This document shows positions 1-9,098 of a stretch of 64,000 nt of DNA, one piece after another. Position 1 is the first letter of the stretch, and each line of letters starts with the position of its first letter. A program made the translations under genes and the position numbers. Below the pieces are notes generated by a model, which was not told where the DNA came from, did not search any database, and was given only the letters and a program-made list of their open reading frames with translations. Source of the stretch: Adlercreutzia sp910585575 (GTDB lineage Bacteria; Actinomycetota; Coriobacteriia; Coriobacteriales; Eggerthellaceae). The DNA is taken from NCBI RefSeq assembly GCF_951801035.1, contig NZ_CATOKT010000008.1, one strand, 5' to 3'.

Positions 1-39
1 GTCGGCACCGGATCGGCCCTGGATCGGCCTGGGGTGTCC

Positions 40-252
40 TGGGACAAAATCGGACGCGATCTTGTCCCATCGTTCCAGCCCGAGGCGAGGAGCGGGCGGC
101 CCCCCCCCCGCCCCCGCAGGGCACCGGCTGAACACCAAAAAGAAAAGCGGCCGAAGGCCGCCCAGTGAAAGCATGAGGGAGCGCAGCGCACGAGCGAAGC
201 GAGCAGCGGAGCGGCGCGTGCCCGGAGGGGGCGGCGGGACCGTCCGCGGACC
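40..252 (+). repeat. Dispersed hairpin-headed repeat, copy 1
   Basis: Copy 1 of a repeat seen three times in the window. It opens with a hairpin at 40-69 (stem TGGGACAA/TTGTCCCA, with an inner ATCG/CGAT pairing), then a GC-rich stretch, a hairpin GCGGCC-GAA-GGCCGC at 147-161, and a conserved tract at about 172-232 containing GAGGGAGCGCAGCG and CGAGCGAAGCGAGC. The same tract is found at 14882-15127 (inverted) and 15348-15562. It lies 35 bp beyond the stop codon of map. Any ORF read through it is an artefact of high GC. Nothing identifies it as an insertion sequence; it has no transposase. Confidence 0.8.
137..161 (-). terminator. Intrinsic terminator inside repeat copy 1
   Basis: On the minus strand a 6-bp stem GCGGCC/GGCCGC with a TTC loop is followed by TTTTCTTTTT. 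It lies downstream of map and would end the murJ-map transcript. The terminator belongs to the repeated element. Confidence 0.65.
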
Positions 253-287
253 AAGTGGAGCAGCCCGAGGCGATCCATAAGCGCGCT

Positions 288-1061
288 TTATACCGGCCGC
301 TCGCGCCCCTCTTCCGTCGTCAAGATGACCGGGCCGTCCTCGGTAATGGCCACCGTCTTCTCGAAGTGTACCGAGGGTTTCCCGTCGGCTGTGCTCACCA
401 GCCATCCGTCGCTGCCCGCCTTGGTTTTGCGCGTGCCCATGTTGATCATAGGCTCGATGGCCAGCACCATACCCGGCACCAGCTTGAGCCCCGTATGGCG
501 ACGACCGAAGTTGGGCACGTTGGGATCCTCGTGCATGTCGCGGCCGATGCCGTGGCCCACGTACTCGCGCACCACCCCATAGCCGCAAGCCTCGGCCAGC
601 GACTGCACCGCATGGCCGATATCTCCCAGCCGCTTCTTGGGACAGGCCTGCGCAAGGCCCTCCCACATGCAGCGCTCCCCTACCTCGAGTAAACGCTGCA
701 CCTCGGGGGGAACCTCCCCCACTGGATAGGTCCAGGCATTATCCCCTACCCATCCGTCAACGATAGCGCCCGTGTCGATGGAGATGATGTCCCCTTCGCG
801 CAGCTTGACCTTTCGAGAGGGAATGCCGTGGACAATCGCGTCGTTCACGGAAGCGCAAATAGAGCCGGGGAACCCGCCGTAGCCTTTGAAAGCGGGAATG
901 CCGCCTTCGCGACGAATAGCCGCTTCGGCAATGGCGTCCAGTTCAAGGGTGGTGATGCCCGGTTCCACAGCCGCCCCCACCTCGCGCAAAGCCAAAGCGG
1001 ACACGCGGCCCGCTTCCTTCATGGCCTCGATCTGGGCGGGGCTCTTCAATTTCACGCTCAT
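288..1061 (-). CDS. map: Type I methionine aminopeptidase
   Basis: Removes the N-terminal methionine from nascent proteins in the cytoplasm. The 257-residue product is the usual length for the type I family. The five metal ligands of the pita-bread fold are visible: D96 (IDTGA), D107 (GDNAW), H170 (VGHGIG), E203 (IEPM) and E234 (FEKT); the substrate-binding H79 is also present. The start ATG is 11 bp after the murJ stop, so the two are probably co-transcribed. In many bacteria map follows secY-adk; here adk is 41 kb away. A repeat with a terminator follows the stop codon. Confidence 0.95.
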   Translation of the reverse strand: MSVKLKSPAQIEAMKEAGRVSALALREVGAAVEPGITTLELDAIAEAAIRREGGIPAFKGYGGFPGSICASVNDAIVHGIPSRKVKLREGDIISIDTGAIVDGWVGDNAWTYPVGEVPPEVQRLLEVGERCMWEGLAQACPKKRLGDIGHAVQSLAEACGYGVVREYVGHGIGRDMHEDPNVPNFGRRHTGLKLVPGMVLAIEPMINMGTRKTKAGSDGWLVSTADGKPSVHFEKTVAITEDGPVILTTEEGRERPV

Positions 1062-1072
1062 GGATTCCCTTT

Positions 1073-3124
1073 CTAGCGATGGAGACGGCGGCTCACCTTG
1101 CGCACGGCCCCGGCAATAAACGACGCCTCGGGCCAGTTCAGCTTAAGCGCCGGCCCGAAGGTGACGGCAAGAGCCACCAGCCCTCCCGCCACTATGTAGC
1201 CGAAGGCCTGCAACACGCTACCGGACAGCGGCGCTACCGCCGTCTCGAGACCGAGCACCACCAGCCAACCGGCAGCAGCCCCCAAGCCGCCCAGCAAGAG
1301 GCCCCGGCCGAGAGCCACGAACACCGCCCCCAGCCCCATGGGCCCGTAATGGCGCCGCAAGTAGGCAAAAGCGACCACGTCGCCAATGACGTAGGACACG
1401 ATGGTGCTGGCGGCAATGGCGTCAAGACTGACGGGCATCCCCTGCTGATAGGCCCAGGCAGCCCCGAGAGTCACGGCAATTTGCGCCATCACCGCCACGA
1501 AATTGATAACCGAGAAAACACCCATGCGGCGAATGCTGCTGAAAATCTTATTGAGGTAGGCGTTCACCCCGTAGAAGGGCAGCGCCACGGCCATCACTGC
1601 CAAGTAACTGGCAATCTGGCCAATGGCGTCGGCGGTAAAAGCGCCGATGTGGTAGAGCGTCACGAGCGGCGTGGCAAACACAATGAGATACAGGGCCATG
1701 GGAATCATAAGGAACAGGATCTGGCGCGTACCGTCGATGATGCCGTGCACCACACCGCGGATGTTCTCGTCAGCCTGCATGTCCGCCAACTCAGTGAACA
1801 TCGAGGTGGTGACAGGCACCGCCAAAAACGAGTATGGGAACGTGAACCACAGGCGCGCATAAGCGATTACCGAAGGACCGTTATCGGCGAACACGTAAGA
1901 GGCGGCATTCTGAGCCGACACTGTCGCGAACGAGCACACGGTGACGAAGATGGCCGGCGCCCCCAAGCGCAGCGTATCGGCCAGGGCCGGATCGCGCCAA
2001 TCAATGCGCGGCCGCAGGCGAATGCCCACCTTCTTGAGCGCTGGCAGCTGAAACGCCATCTGAACGAACACGCCCAGCGGGTTGCCGATGGCAATGGCAA
2101 AGAACGCAAGCGATTGATTGTGCTGGGCAATGACGGCGTACAAGATGAACGACGCGATGACGATCACATTGTTGAACACCGGCGCAAAGGACGACCAGAA
2201 GTACTCGCGATTGGCATTCAGCAGACCCGACACAATAGAGGACGCGCCATAGAACACAATTTGGATGGCGAAGAACTGGAAGAAGAACACCGAAAGCGCC
2301 ATCTCGTCCTGGTTAGAATAGAAGCTCTGGGTGTAGATGACCTGCGCCGCAAAGACGATGCAGAGCGCCGAGACCACCCCGAGCAGCAGCACCACAATAG
2401 TGAGCAAGTTCGAGGCATAGCGGTTCCCGGCCTCCTGGCCCAGCTTCTTCTTTATCGACATATACACCGGCAAAAACGCCGTAACCAGCATGCCCCCCAT
2501 GACCAGCTCGTACAGCATGTTGGGCAAGTTGTTCGCCACCTGGTAGGAGCTGGAGACGAACGTGGAGCCCAAAGCGAAGGCCATGGCCCAGGTACGGGCA
2601 AAACCGGTAATGCGCGAGATGATAACGCAAAGGGAAATGAGCGCCGCTGAGGCACCAACGGCCTCGGCTTGGGCCTGGGCATCGAGGGGGGCCGAGGCCG
2701 CTTCAGCCTCGACGATCTCCTGTTGACGCAGCGCCTCTTCCTCGACGGCCGAGGGCAGCGTGCGATCAAGGCCCGCATGAGAACCTACCACGGGAATGAG
2801 ACCGGTTGCGCCTGGATCGGTAGGAGGGGTCAGCAGCGTCTTGTCCACGCCGCGGTGACGCCCCCGCGCCGGCGTGCGGCGCTCTTGATTGAGACGAGGA
2901 TTGTTGCGGGGACCTGCGGCCGGGACCATAGGTTGCTCGGGGTCTGAGGGCCGCGACGCTGCCGTAACGCACCCGCGTTCCGAACGATCGGCCATCCTCT
3001 GCGAGATGCGCCGGCCTCGAGCTTCCGCGCCCGTTTCCCTTAGAGGTATGGGCGCACCGACGCCTTCCGGACGCGCAGCCGGCTTCTGCTTGCTATGGCG
3101 AGCTCGTTGGAGTTTGTCGGCCAT
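1073..3124 (-). CDS. murJ: Lipid II flippase MurJ (MviN family)
   Basis: Flips the peptidoglycan precursor lipid II across the cytoplasmic membrane. The 683-residue product has about 14 hydrophobic segments typical of the MOP superfamily, starting near a segment that reads SALISLCVIISRITGFAR, where the RITGFAR motif matches the first helix region of MurJ. A charged, proline-rich cytoplasmic extension of about 150 residues precedes the first helix; extensions of this kind occur in actinobacterial MurJ. I chose the ATG at 3124 (MADKL) because upstream in-frame ATGs lie in the short gap shared with the divergent nadK; the ribosome-binding site is weak, so the start is uncertain. Confidence 0.88.
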   Translation of the reverse strand: MADKLQRARHSKQKPAARPEGVGAPIPLRETGAEARGRRISQRMADRSERGCVTAASRPSDPEQPMVPAAGPRNNPRLNQERRTPARGRHRGVDKTLLTPPTDPGATGLIPVVGSHAGLDRTLPSAVEEEALRQQEIVEAEAASAPLDAQAQAEAVGASAALISLCVIISRITGFARTWAMAFALGSTFVSSSYQVANNLPNMLYELVMGGMLVTAFLPVYMSIKKKLGQEAGNRYASNLLTIVVLLLGVVSALCIVFAAQVIYTQSFYSNQDEMALSVFFFQFFAIQIVFYGASSIVSGLLNANREYFWSSFAPVFNNVIVIASFILYAVIAQHNQSLAFFAIAIGNPLGVFVQMAFQLPALKKVGIRLRPRIDWRDPALADTLRLGAPAIFVTVCSFATVSAQNAASYVFADNGPSVIAYARLWFTFPYSFLAVPVTTSMFTELADMQADENIRGVVHGIIDGTRQILFLMIPMALYLIVFATPLVTLYHIGAFTADAIGQIASYLAVMAVALPFYGVNAYLNKIFSSIRRMGVFSVINFVAVMAQIAVTLGAAWAYQQGMPVSLDAIAASTIVSYVIGDVVAFAYLRRHYGPMGLGAVFVALGRGLLLGGLGAAAGWLVVLGLETAVAPLSGSVLQAFGYIVAGGLVALAVTFGPALKLNWPEASFIAGAVRKVSRRLHR

Positions 3125-3147
3125 GGATGCGCCTTCAGACCATCGGG

Positions 3148-3153
3148 TATAAT
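3148..3153 (+). promoter_or_regulatory. Candidate -10 box for nadK
   Basis: A perfect TATAAT lies 35 bp before the nadK ATG in the 63-bp gap between divergent murJ and nadK. No convincing -35 box is visible at the right distance. Confidence 0.35.
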
Positions 3154-3187
3154 TTCCCATCATAGCAAAGACGGAAAGTAGAGCCCC

Positions 3188-4195
3188 ATGCATATACTTG
3201 TCGTGCGCAATAACTCCAATCCGCAGGCCATCGACGCCTCCCTCCTGGTCGCCACCTATCTGACGAGCCAGGGCATCGCGTCCACCGTAGTCGACTCCTC
3301 CTCGCTTGGCAACGACCAAGAGCGCGAGGCCATTCGCCGCCAACTTCCCGATGCCATCGACCTGGTCATCGTCCTGGGTGGTGACGGCACGGTGCTCCAC
3401 ACCGTGCACCTGCTCCACACCCGGCAAGTGCCTCTTCTCCCGATCAATTTCGGGCGTCTCGGCTTTCTGGCCAACGCCGACGACGCAGGGCTTATTCCCC
3501 TCATTGCCGACGCGCTTGCCGGAGAACTAGCCGCCGAGCAGCGCGCCATGCTTTCCATCCAGGTGGTGTGCGAAGACGAACGCGACCCCTACGACGCTGA
3601 CTGCTACGACGAAGACGGCGGCTTTGCCGAGGAGGCTACCTGCTCACTTGACGAGGTCTCGCTGCCCACCATTTGGGGCTCGTGGGTGTGCGAGGACAAG
3701 TTCGGCGTTAATTCCCGCGGCTTGGCGGGCATCCGCCACTTCTTCGCCTTGAACGAGCTGGCTCTTACCCGGGGGTCCTTGGGACGCATTATCGAACTGT
3801 CGCTCGGCATATCCGGCACCACCGTGGATCATTTGCGCGGAGATGGCCTCATCGTCTGCACTGCTACGGGCTCTACGGCCTATGCCCTGTCCGCGGGCGG
3901 CCCTTTGGTCTCTCCGGGCTTCAAGGGCATGGTTGCCGTTCCCCTGGCACCCCACACCCTGCAATCGCGCGCCATTGTCACCGACTCCCACGACGTGATC
4001 GAGATCACGCTGAGCAATGCCGATGCCTTCCGCGAGGCCACCTTGTTTGTAGACGGCGAAATCGTGCCTTTCCCGCAGCCGCTGAAGAAAATCTACGTAC
4101 AGCGGGCCGATCACCCAGTAACCCTGTTGCGCGTCGAGGGAGCCAGCTTCTACGAGCGACTCTCCCGCGATTTCTTTGGAGACCAATGCGCCTAG
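3188..4195 (+). CDS. nadK: NAD kinase
   Basis: Phosphorylates NAD to NADP in the cytoplasm. The 335-residue protein has the GGDG motif at residues 64-67, the INFGRLGFLA segment, the NELAL segment, and the glycine-rich TATGSTAYALSAGGP segment that define the family. An acidic insertion at about residues 125-175 (DERDPYDADCYDEDGG and on) makes it longer than the usual 280-300 residues. It is divergent from murJ and convergent with rplA, with a shared bidirectional terminator between. Confidence 0.95.
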   Translation: MHILVVRNNSNPQAIDASLLVATYLTSQGIASTVVDSSSLGNDQEREAIRRQLPDAIDLVIVLGGDGTVLHTVHLLHTRQVPLLPINFGRLGFLANADDAGLIPLIADALAGELAAEQRAMLSIQVVCEDERDPYDADCYDEDGGFAEEATCSLDEVSLPTIWGSWVCEDKFGVNSRGLAGIRHFFALNELALTRGSLGRIIELSLGISGTTVDHLRGDGLIVCTATGSTAYALSAGGPLVSPGFKGMVAVPLAPHTLQSRAIVTDSHDVIEITLSNADAFREATLFVDGEIVPFPQPLKKIYVQRADHPVTLLRVEGASFYERLSRDFFGDQCA

Positions 4196-4221
4196 AGCCC
4201 GCTGCTCGCCTTTTCCCAAAC

Positions 4222-4256
4222 AAAAAAGAAACCCCGCCGAAGCGGGGTTTCTTTTT
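4222..4256. terminator. Bidirectional terminator between nadK and rplA
   Basis: A perfect 9-bp stem AAACCCCGC/GCGGGGTTT with a CGAA loop at 4229-4250 is flanked by an A run (4222-4227) and a T run (4252-4256), so it can act on both strands. Confidence 0.9.
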
Positions 4257-4274
4257 GTGACGTGAGAAGTGAAT

Positions 4275-4985
4275 TTACTCGGCGCCCTCGGTGTAGGCGC
4301 GGGTCACCGAAGAGTCCACGGGCACGCCCGGGGTCATGGTGCCGGACACCGTAATGGACTTCACGTACTTGCCCTTGGCAGCGGCCGGCTTCATGCGCAG
4401 GATCTCGTCGTAGACCGCGCCATAGTTCTGAGCCAGCTGCTCGGCGGTGAAGCTCACCTTGCCGAGGATGACGTGAGCGATGCCGTAACGGTCGGCGCGG
4501 TACTCCACACGGCCGCCCTTCAGCTCGTTGATAGCCTTGGCCACATCGTTGGTAACGGTGCCGAGCTTCGGGTTGGGCATCAGGCCACGGGGGCCGAGGA
4601 TCTTACCCAGACGGCCAACCTTGCCCATCTGGTCGGGGGTAGCCACAGCTGCGTCGAAGTTGAACTCGCCGGCCTGGATCTGCTCCATGAGGATGTCGGT
4701 GCCCACGATGTCGGCGCCGGCCTCCTCGGCGGCACGGGCAGCCTCGCCCTCGGCGAAGACAGCCACGCGAACCGTCTTACCAGAGCCGTTCGGCAGGCTC
4801 ACGGTGCCACGGAGCTGCTGGTCGGCCTGACGGGTATCGATGCCCAGACGGAAATCGCCGGTCACCGTCTCATCGAAGTTGGCGGTGGAGATCTCCTTCA
4901 GAAGCTTCATAGCCTCGAGGGGAGCCACGGCCTCGGCGGGAATCTGCTTCTCGGCAGCTTCGTACTTCTTACCATGCTTGGTCAT
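4275..4985 (-). CDS. rplA: 50S ribosomal protein L1
   Basis: Component of the mobile L1 stalk near the ribosomal E site, and often an autogenous repressor of its operon. The 236-residue product begins MTKHGKKYEAAE, which matches the family N-terminus and sets the start at 4985; an AAAGGA sequence lies upstream at workable spacing. The conserved GPRGLMPNPKLGTV segment is present. It follows rplK by 61 bp. It is the last gene of this block, ending in a terminator against nadK; rplJ, rplL and rpoB are not next to it. Confidence 0.97.
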   Translation of the reverse strand: MTKHGKKYEAAEKQIPAEAVAPLEAMKLLKEISTANFDETVTGDFRLGIDTRQADQQLRGTVSLPNGSGKTVRVAVFAEGEAARAAEEAGADIVGTDILMEQIQAGEFNFDAAVATPDQMGKVGRLGKILGPRGLMPNPKLGTVTNDVAKAINELKGGRVEYRADRYGIAHVILGKVSFTAEQLAQNYGAVYDEILRMKPAAAKGKYVKSITVSGTMTPGVPVDSSVTRAYTEGAE

Positions 4986-5046
4986 GTGAAACATTCCTTT
5001 CGTGGTAATGGCGGGCGCTTCTAGCCCTTCCACAGTTGAATCTTAG

Positions 5047-5541
5047 TTATTCGGCCTTGCCCTGAAGCAGCGCGGCAACCTTGCGGCTGGGCACGTACTT
5101 CTTCTTCATCTCGCGACCCTCGATGCGCACGCCCATGGAGCGAGCGGTGCCGGCCACGATCTCCATGGCGGCCTCGATGGTGTTGGCGTTCAGGTCGGGC
5201 ATCTTGATCTCGGCGATCTCGCGGAGCTGATCCTCGGTGAGGGTGCCCGCCACCTGAATCTGCGGAATGGCGGCGCCGCTCTTGATGCCGAGCTTCTCCT
5301 TGATGAGCACGGCCGCCGGAGGGGTCTTGCACACGAAGGTGAAGGACTTGTCCTCGTAGACGGTGATCTCAACCGGGATGATGGTGCCGGACTGGTCCTG
5401 CGTCTGGGCGTTGAACGCCTGGCAGAACTGCATGATGTTGACGCCCTGGGCGCCCAGTGCCGGGCCAACCGGAGGAGCCGGGTTGGCAGCGCCGGCGGGG
5501 ATTTGCAGCTTTACAAATCCAGTGACTTTCTTGTCAGCCAT
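5047..5541 (-). CDS. rplK: 50S ribosomal protein L11
   Basis: Binds 23S rRNA in the GTPase-associated centre. The N-terminal PAGAANPAPPVGPALG and the MPDLNANTIEAAMEIVAGTA segment are typical of the family. At 164 residues it is about 20 longer than usual; the surplus is a basic tail after the normal end (EGREMKKKYVPSRKVAALL). The gene is followed by rplA, and nusG lies upstream 114 bp away, a gap without a clear promoter. Confidence 0.97.
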   Translation of the reverse strand: MADKKVTGFVKLQIPAGAANPAPPVGPALGAQGVNIMQFCQAFNAQTQDQSGTIIPVEITVYEDKSFTFVCKTPPAAVLIKEKLGIKSGAAIPQIQVAGTLTEDQLREIAEIKMPDLNANTIEAAMEIVAGTARSMGVRIEGREMKKKYVPSRKVAALLQGKAE

Positions 5542-5655
5542 CTGTGACTACCTTTCAGATGTATCGACTACACTTCTCTATCACTAAAAACTTCAGGTTC
5601 GCGAGAAGCCCCGGTCCACGCGGGCACAACCCCCAAAGTCAAAGTGCTTGCAAAA

Positions 5656-6186
5656 TTAGATCTTCGCCACCTGGTCGAACGAAAGCTCAACCGGGGTCTC
5701 ACGGCCGAAGATGGACACCATAACCTTGACCTTGCCGGCGTCGGGCATAACCTCAGACACCGTACCGTCGAACTCGGCCAAAGGACCATGGGTGACCTTG
5801 ACCGACTGTCCCACCTCAAGGCTGGTGGAAGTCTTCTTGGGAGCCTCGCGGCTCGTACGCTTCATAATCTTGTTGTACTCTTCGCGGGTGAGCGCCTGGG
5901 GATTGCCCTGGCTGCCCACGAAGCCGGTGACACCGGGGGTGTTGCGCACCGCAGCCCAGCTGCGGTCGTCCAGCTCCATGCGCACGAGCACGTAGCCGGG
6001 AAACACCTTCTTCTCGCTTTCCACGCGGCGGCCGCCCTCTTTGATTTCGGTGACCATTTCCGTGGGGATCTCGATGCCGAACACGTTGTTCTCGAGACCC
6101 ATGGCCTCGATACGCTGCTCCAAGTTCGACTTCACCTTGTTCTCGTAACCCGAGTAGGTGTGCAGCACATACCACTTCTTAGCCAT
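5656..6186 (-). CDS. nusG: Transcription termination/antitermination protein NusG
   Basis: Binds RNA polymerase and links transcription with translation or Rho. The 176-residue product starts MAKKWYVLHTYSGYENKVK, the NGN domain signature, has VFPGYVLVRM in the middle, and ends in a KOW domain (about residues 120-176, with VKVTHGPLAEFDGTV). It starts 3 bp after the secE stop, so secE-nusG are co-transcribed, as in most bacteria. Confidence 0.97.
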   Translation of the reverse strand: MAKKWYVLHTYSGYENKVKSNLEQRIEAMGLENNVFGIEIPTEMVTEIKEGGRRVESEKKVFPGYVLVRMELDDRSWAAVRNTPGVTGFVGSQGNPQALTREEYNKIMKRTSREAPKKTSTSLEVGQSVKVTHGPLAEFDGTVSEVMPDAGKVKVMVSIFGRETPVELSFDQVAKI

Positions 6187-6189
6187 CGG

Positions 6190-6603
6190 TTACGCCCCAA
6201 TCCCGGAAATCAAAACGAGCAACGGAGTGATGATAGCGTTATCGAGAATCGCCACGAACACACCGAAGAACAACAGAGCCACCACGACCACGCCGCTCCA
6301 GCGGAGCACGTCGGTGCGCGTCGGCCACGTCACGCGCTTCATCTCGGCCTTCACGTCGCGGAAGAACTGGAAGCGCTTCTTCTTTTTCGGCTTCTCCTCG
6401 GACTTCTTCGAGGCCTTGCCGGTATCGCTAGACGCAGATTCGCTCTCGGAGCTTTTCTTGAAGAACGAGCCCTTCTTCTGTTCGCTCTCGGCAGCCTCGG
6501 TTACCTGAGGCTGAGGGTTGAGCGCCTCTTGCTCGCGCTCGGCCTTGCGCTGCTGACGAGCAGCGGATGCCTTAGCCTTCTGTGTCTTAGATTTCTTTGC
6601 CAT
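6190..6603 (-). CDS. secE: Preprotein translocase subunit SecE
   Basis: Clamps SecY in the Sec translocon of the cytoplasmic membrane. The 137-residue product has a long lysine- and serine-rich cytoplasmic N-terminus (about 80 residues), the conserved FRDVKAEMKRVTWPT amphipathic segment, and one C-terminal membrane helix (VVVVALLFFGVFVAILDNAI). The single-helix form with a charged N-terminal extension is common in actinobacteria. It sits between tRNA-Trp and nusG. Confidence 0.95.
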   Translation of the reverse strand: MAKKSKTQKAKASAARQQRKAEREQEALNPQPQVTEAAESEQKKGSFFKKSSESESASSDTGKASKKSEEKPKKKKRFQFFRDVKAEMKRVTWPTRTDVLRWSGVVVVALLFFGVFVAILDNAIITPLLVLISGIGA

Positions 6604-6617
6604 GGGTTTCCTTATTC

Positions 6618-6646
6618 GACAGTTTCTGTCTTTGACATTCTTTGTC
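6618..6646 (-). other. Two short hairpins in the secE leader
   Basis: Two adjacent small hairpins (GACAG-TTT-CTGTC at 6618-6630 and GACA-N5-TGTC-like at 6634-6646) lie between the tRNA-Trp terminator and the secE start. Their role is unknown. Confidence 0.35.
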
Positions 6647-6654
6647 TAATCGCC

Positions 6655-6675
6655 AAAAAAGCAGCCATGGGCTGC
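6655..6675 (-). terminator. Terminator after tRNA-Trp
   Basis: On the minus strand GCAGCC/GGCTGC forms a stem, followed by TTTTTT. It would end or attenuate the tuf-rpmG-tRNA transcript before secE. Confidence 0.7.
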
Positions 6676-6689
6676 TCACGGTAACAAGC

Positions 6690-6766
6690 TGGCAGGCCAG
6701 GAGGGACTCGAACCCCCAACATGCGGTTTTGGAGACCGCCGCTCTACCAATTGGAGCTACTGGCCT
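6690..6766 (-). tRNA. trnW: tRNA-Trp (CCA)
   Basis: The cloverleaf has a 7-bp acceptor stem AGGCCAG/CTGGCCT, anticodon CCA in the loop CTCCAAA, a T-arm GGGGGTTCGAGTCCCTC, discriminator G (as expected for tRNA-Trp) and an encoded 3' CCA. It sits between rpmG and secE, a position also seen in other bacteria. Confidence 0.95.
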
Positions 6767-6789
6767 ATGCCTGTTTCTTCCTTAACCTT

Positions 6790-6939
6790 TTATCGGGTCT
6801 CTTTGTGCACCGTGTGGGCGTTGCACCACTTGCAGTACTTCTTGAGCTCGATGCGGTCAGGATTGTTCTGCTTGTTCTTCTTGGTCGTGTAATTGCGGCG
6901 CTTGCACTCGGTGCAGGCCAGGGTGACCAGAGTACGCAT
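6790..6939 (-). CDS. rpmG: 50S ribosomal protein L33
   Basis: This short ORF of 49 residues begins MRTLVTLACTECKRRNYTT and carries two cysteine pairs (CTEC near residue 9 and CKWC near residue 36), the zinc-binding form of L33. An AAAGGAG ribosome-binding site precedes the ATG at 6939. It lies between tuf and tRNA-Trp, the conserved place for rpmG before secE. It was found by reading the sequence between the larger genes. Confidence 0.93.
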   Translation of the reverse strand: MRTLVTLACTECKRRNYTTKKNKQNNPDRIELKKYCKWCNAHTVHKETR

Positions 6940-7003
6940 GAATTCTCCTTTTACCTATAAAACGAAAGTGCAGGTTTGATCATACACATGAAGCGCAGGG
7001 TAA

Positions 7004-7033
7004 GCGGGGCTTGCCCGTTTGAGCAAGCCCCGC
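7004..7033 (-). terminator. Hairpin after tuf
   Basis: An 11-bp inverted repeat GCGGGGCTTGC/GCAAGCCCCGC with an 8-nt loop lies between tuf and rpmG. It lacks a T run, so it may be a transcript stabiliser or a weak terminator. Confidence 0.5.
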
Positions 7034-7053
7034 CAAATTCCAAGTAGTTTAGC

Positions 7054-8256
<1,203 letters not shown>

Positions 8257-8338
8257 GTTTCATCCTCCTTAAAAGGGCGATTCGCTAAAACGAATTACAA
8301 CAAAATAAACGCGCCCTAATGGACGCGGTAAATCTAAA

Positions 8339-8415
8339 TGGTAGCGGTGACTGGATTTGAACCAGTGACGCCACGGGTATGAACCGTGTGCTCTGACCAA
8401 CTGAGCTACACCGCC
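8339..8415 (-). tRNA. trnM: tRNA-Met (CAT), elongator type
   Basis: The cloverleaf has GGCGGTG/CACCGCT acceptor stem, anticodon CAT in loop TTCATAC, and encoded CCA. The anticodon stem CACGG/CCGTG lacks the three G:C pairs of initiator tRNA, and position 1 can pair with 72, so it is not the initiator. A lysidine-modified tRNA-Ile with the same anticodon cannot be fully excluded. Confidence 0.88.
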
Positions 8416-8418
8416 AAG

Positions 8419-8494
8419 TGGAGCCTGCGACCGGACTTGAACCGGTGACCTCTTCGTTACCAACGAAGTGCTCTACCGACTGAGCTACACAGGC
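8419..8494 (-). tRNA. trnT: tRNA-Thr (GGT)
   Basis: Acceptor stem GCCTGTG/CGCAGGC, anticodon GGT in loop TTGGTAA, anticodon stem CTTCG/CGAAG and encoded CCA. It lies 3 bp from the neighbouring tRNA-Met. Confidence 0.94.
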
Positions 8495-8498
8495 GAAA

Positions 8499-8583
8499 TG
8501 GTGGGCGCGCTAGGATTCGAACCTAGGTAGGCATAACCAACGGGTTTACAGCCCGTCCCCTTTAACCACTCGGGCACACGCCC
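8499..8583 (-). tRNA. trnY: tRNA-Tyr (GTA)
   Basis: An 85-nt tRNA with the long variable arm of class II, acceptor stem GGGCGTG/CGCGCCC, anticodon GTA in loop CTGTAAA, and encoded CCA. It is the first gene of the tRNA-tuf unit. Confidence 0.95.
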
Positions 8584-8659
8584 ATTTCGGCGCTTTAATT
8601 CATGTGTACTTTTCAAGCTGCCTGCCGCTTTCCCCGAACCAGGAAAAGCGAGCGAATGA

Positions 8660-8688
8660 ATAATACGTTACGGAAGGGGCGGTGTCAA
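8660..8688 (-). promoter_or_regulatory. Strong promoter of the tRNA-tuf unit
   Basis: On the minus strand a perfect TTGACA (8683-8688) is followed after 17 bp by TATTAT (8660-8665), about 77 bp before the tRNA-Tyr 5' end. This is the expected layout of a housekeeping sigma factor promoter. Confidence 0.85.
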
Positions 8689-9098
8689 CTGTTTACACGC
8701 CCCCGGGCGTGTCTCCACGAATCCTCCCCAAATGCCCCGATCATCGCCTGATTCGCAGGCATTCTTTGCTCGTTCGACCCCATCGAGAACTTTCAAATTC
8801 AAAAATTTTTATTCGGCGTTCGGCAGAGAGACCATAGCTGCTTTGCGCACATCACTTCCGGAAGAATAGCTTGGCCGTTCCTAACCCTATATATAGGTAG
8901 GAACTGTATAGGTAGGGACGCTCGCCCTACTGTAGGACAGCGCGACGGAGCCGGCTCAGGTTCATTTCATAAGCCTTTTCCTCATCTTCTCATGTTTGTG
9001 GAGCCATTCTATAGTACGAGATCGAAGGGGTCAGACCGTGCTATGATGCACTGATAGTTTGCAATGAACGAACCAAATGCTCTTCAGGAGGACCCCAC
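8689..9098. other. Intergenic region with clustered CCTA/TAGG palindromes
   Basis: No gene is seen in this stretch. It is less GC-rich than its surroundings. At 8886-8940 it holds a 12-bp palindrome CCTATATATAGG, two direct copies of TATAGGTAGGRAC (8892-8904 and 8907-8919), and CCTAC-T-GTAGG (8926-8936). These may be an operator for the NlpC/P60 gene, whose own -10 may be TATGAT near 9041-9046. Confidence 0.4.

Noticed and set aside
62..280. Short ORF over repeat copy 1
   Set aside because: Lies in the repeat with its hairpins; arginine- and glycine-rich; not kept in the other copies.
1079..2650. A 523-codon plus-strand ORF over murJ
   Set aside because: Antisense to the membrane protein; composition is rich in H, R, G and E, typical of reverse reading.
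8339..8415. Initiator tRNA
   Set aside because: Lacks the three G:C pairs in the anticodon stem and the 1-72 mismatch; called elongator tRNA-Met.
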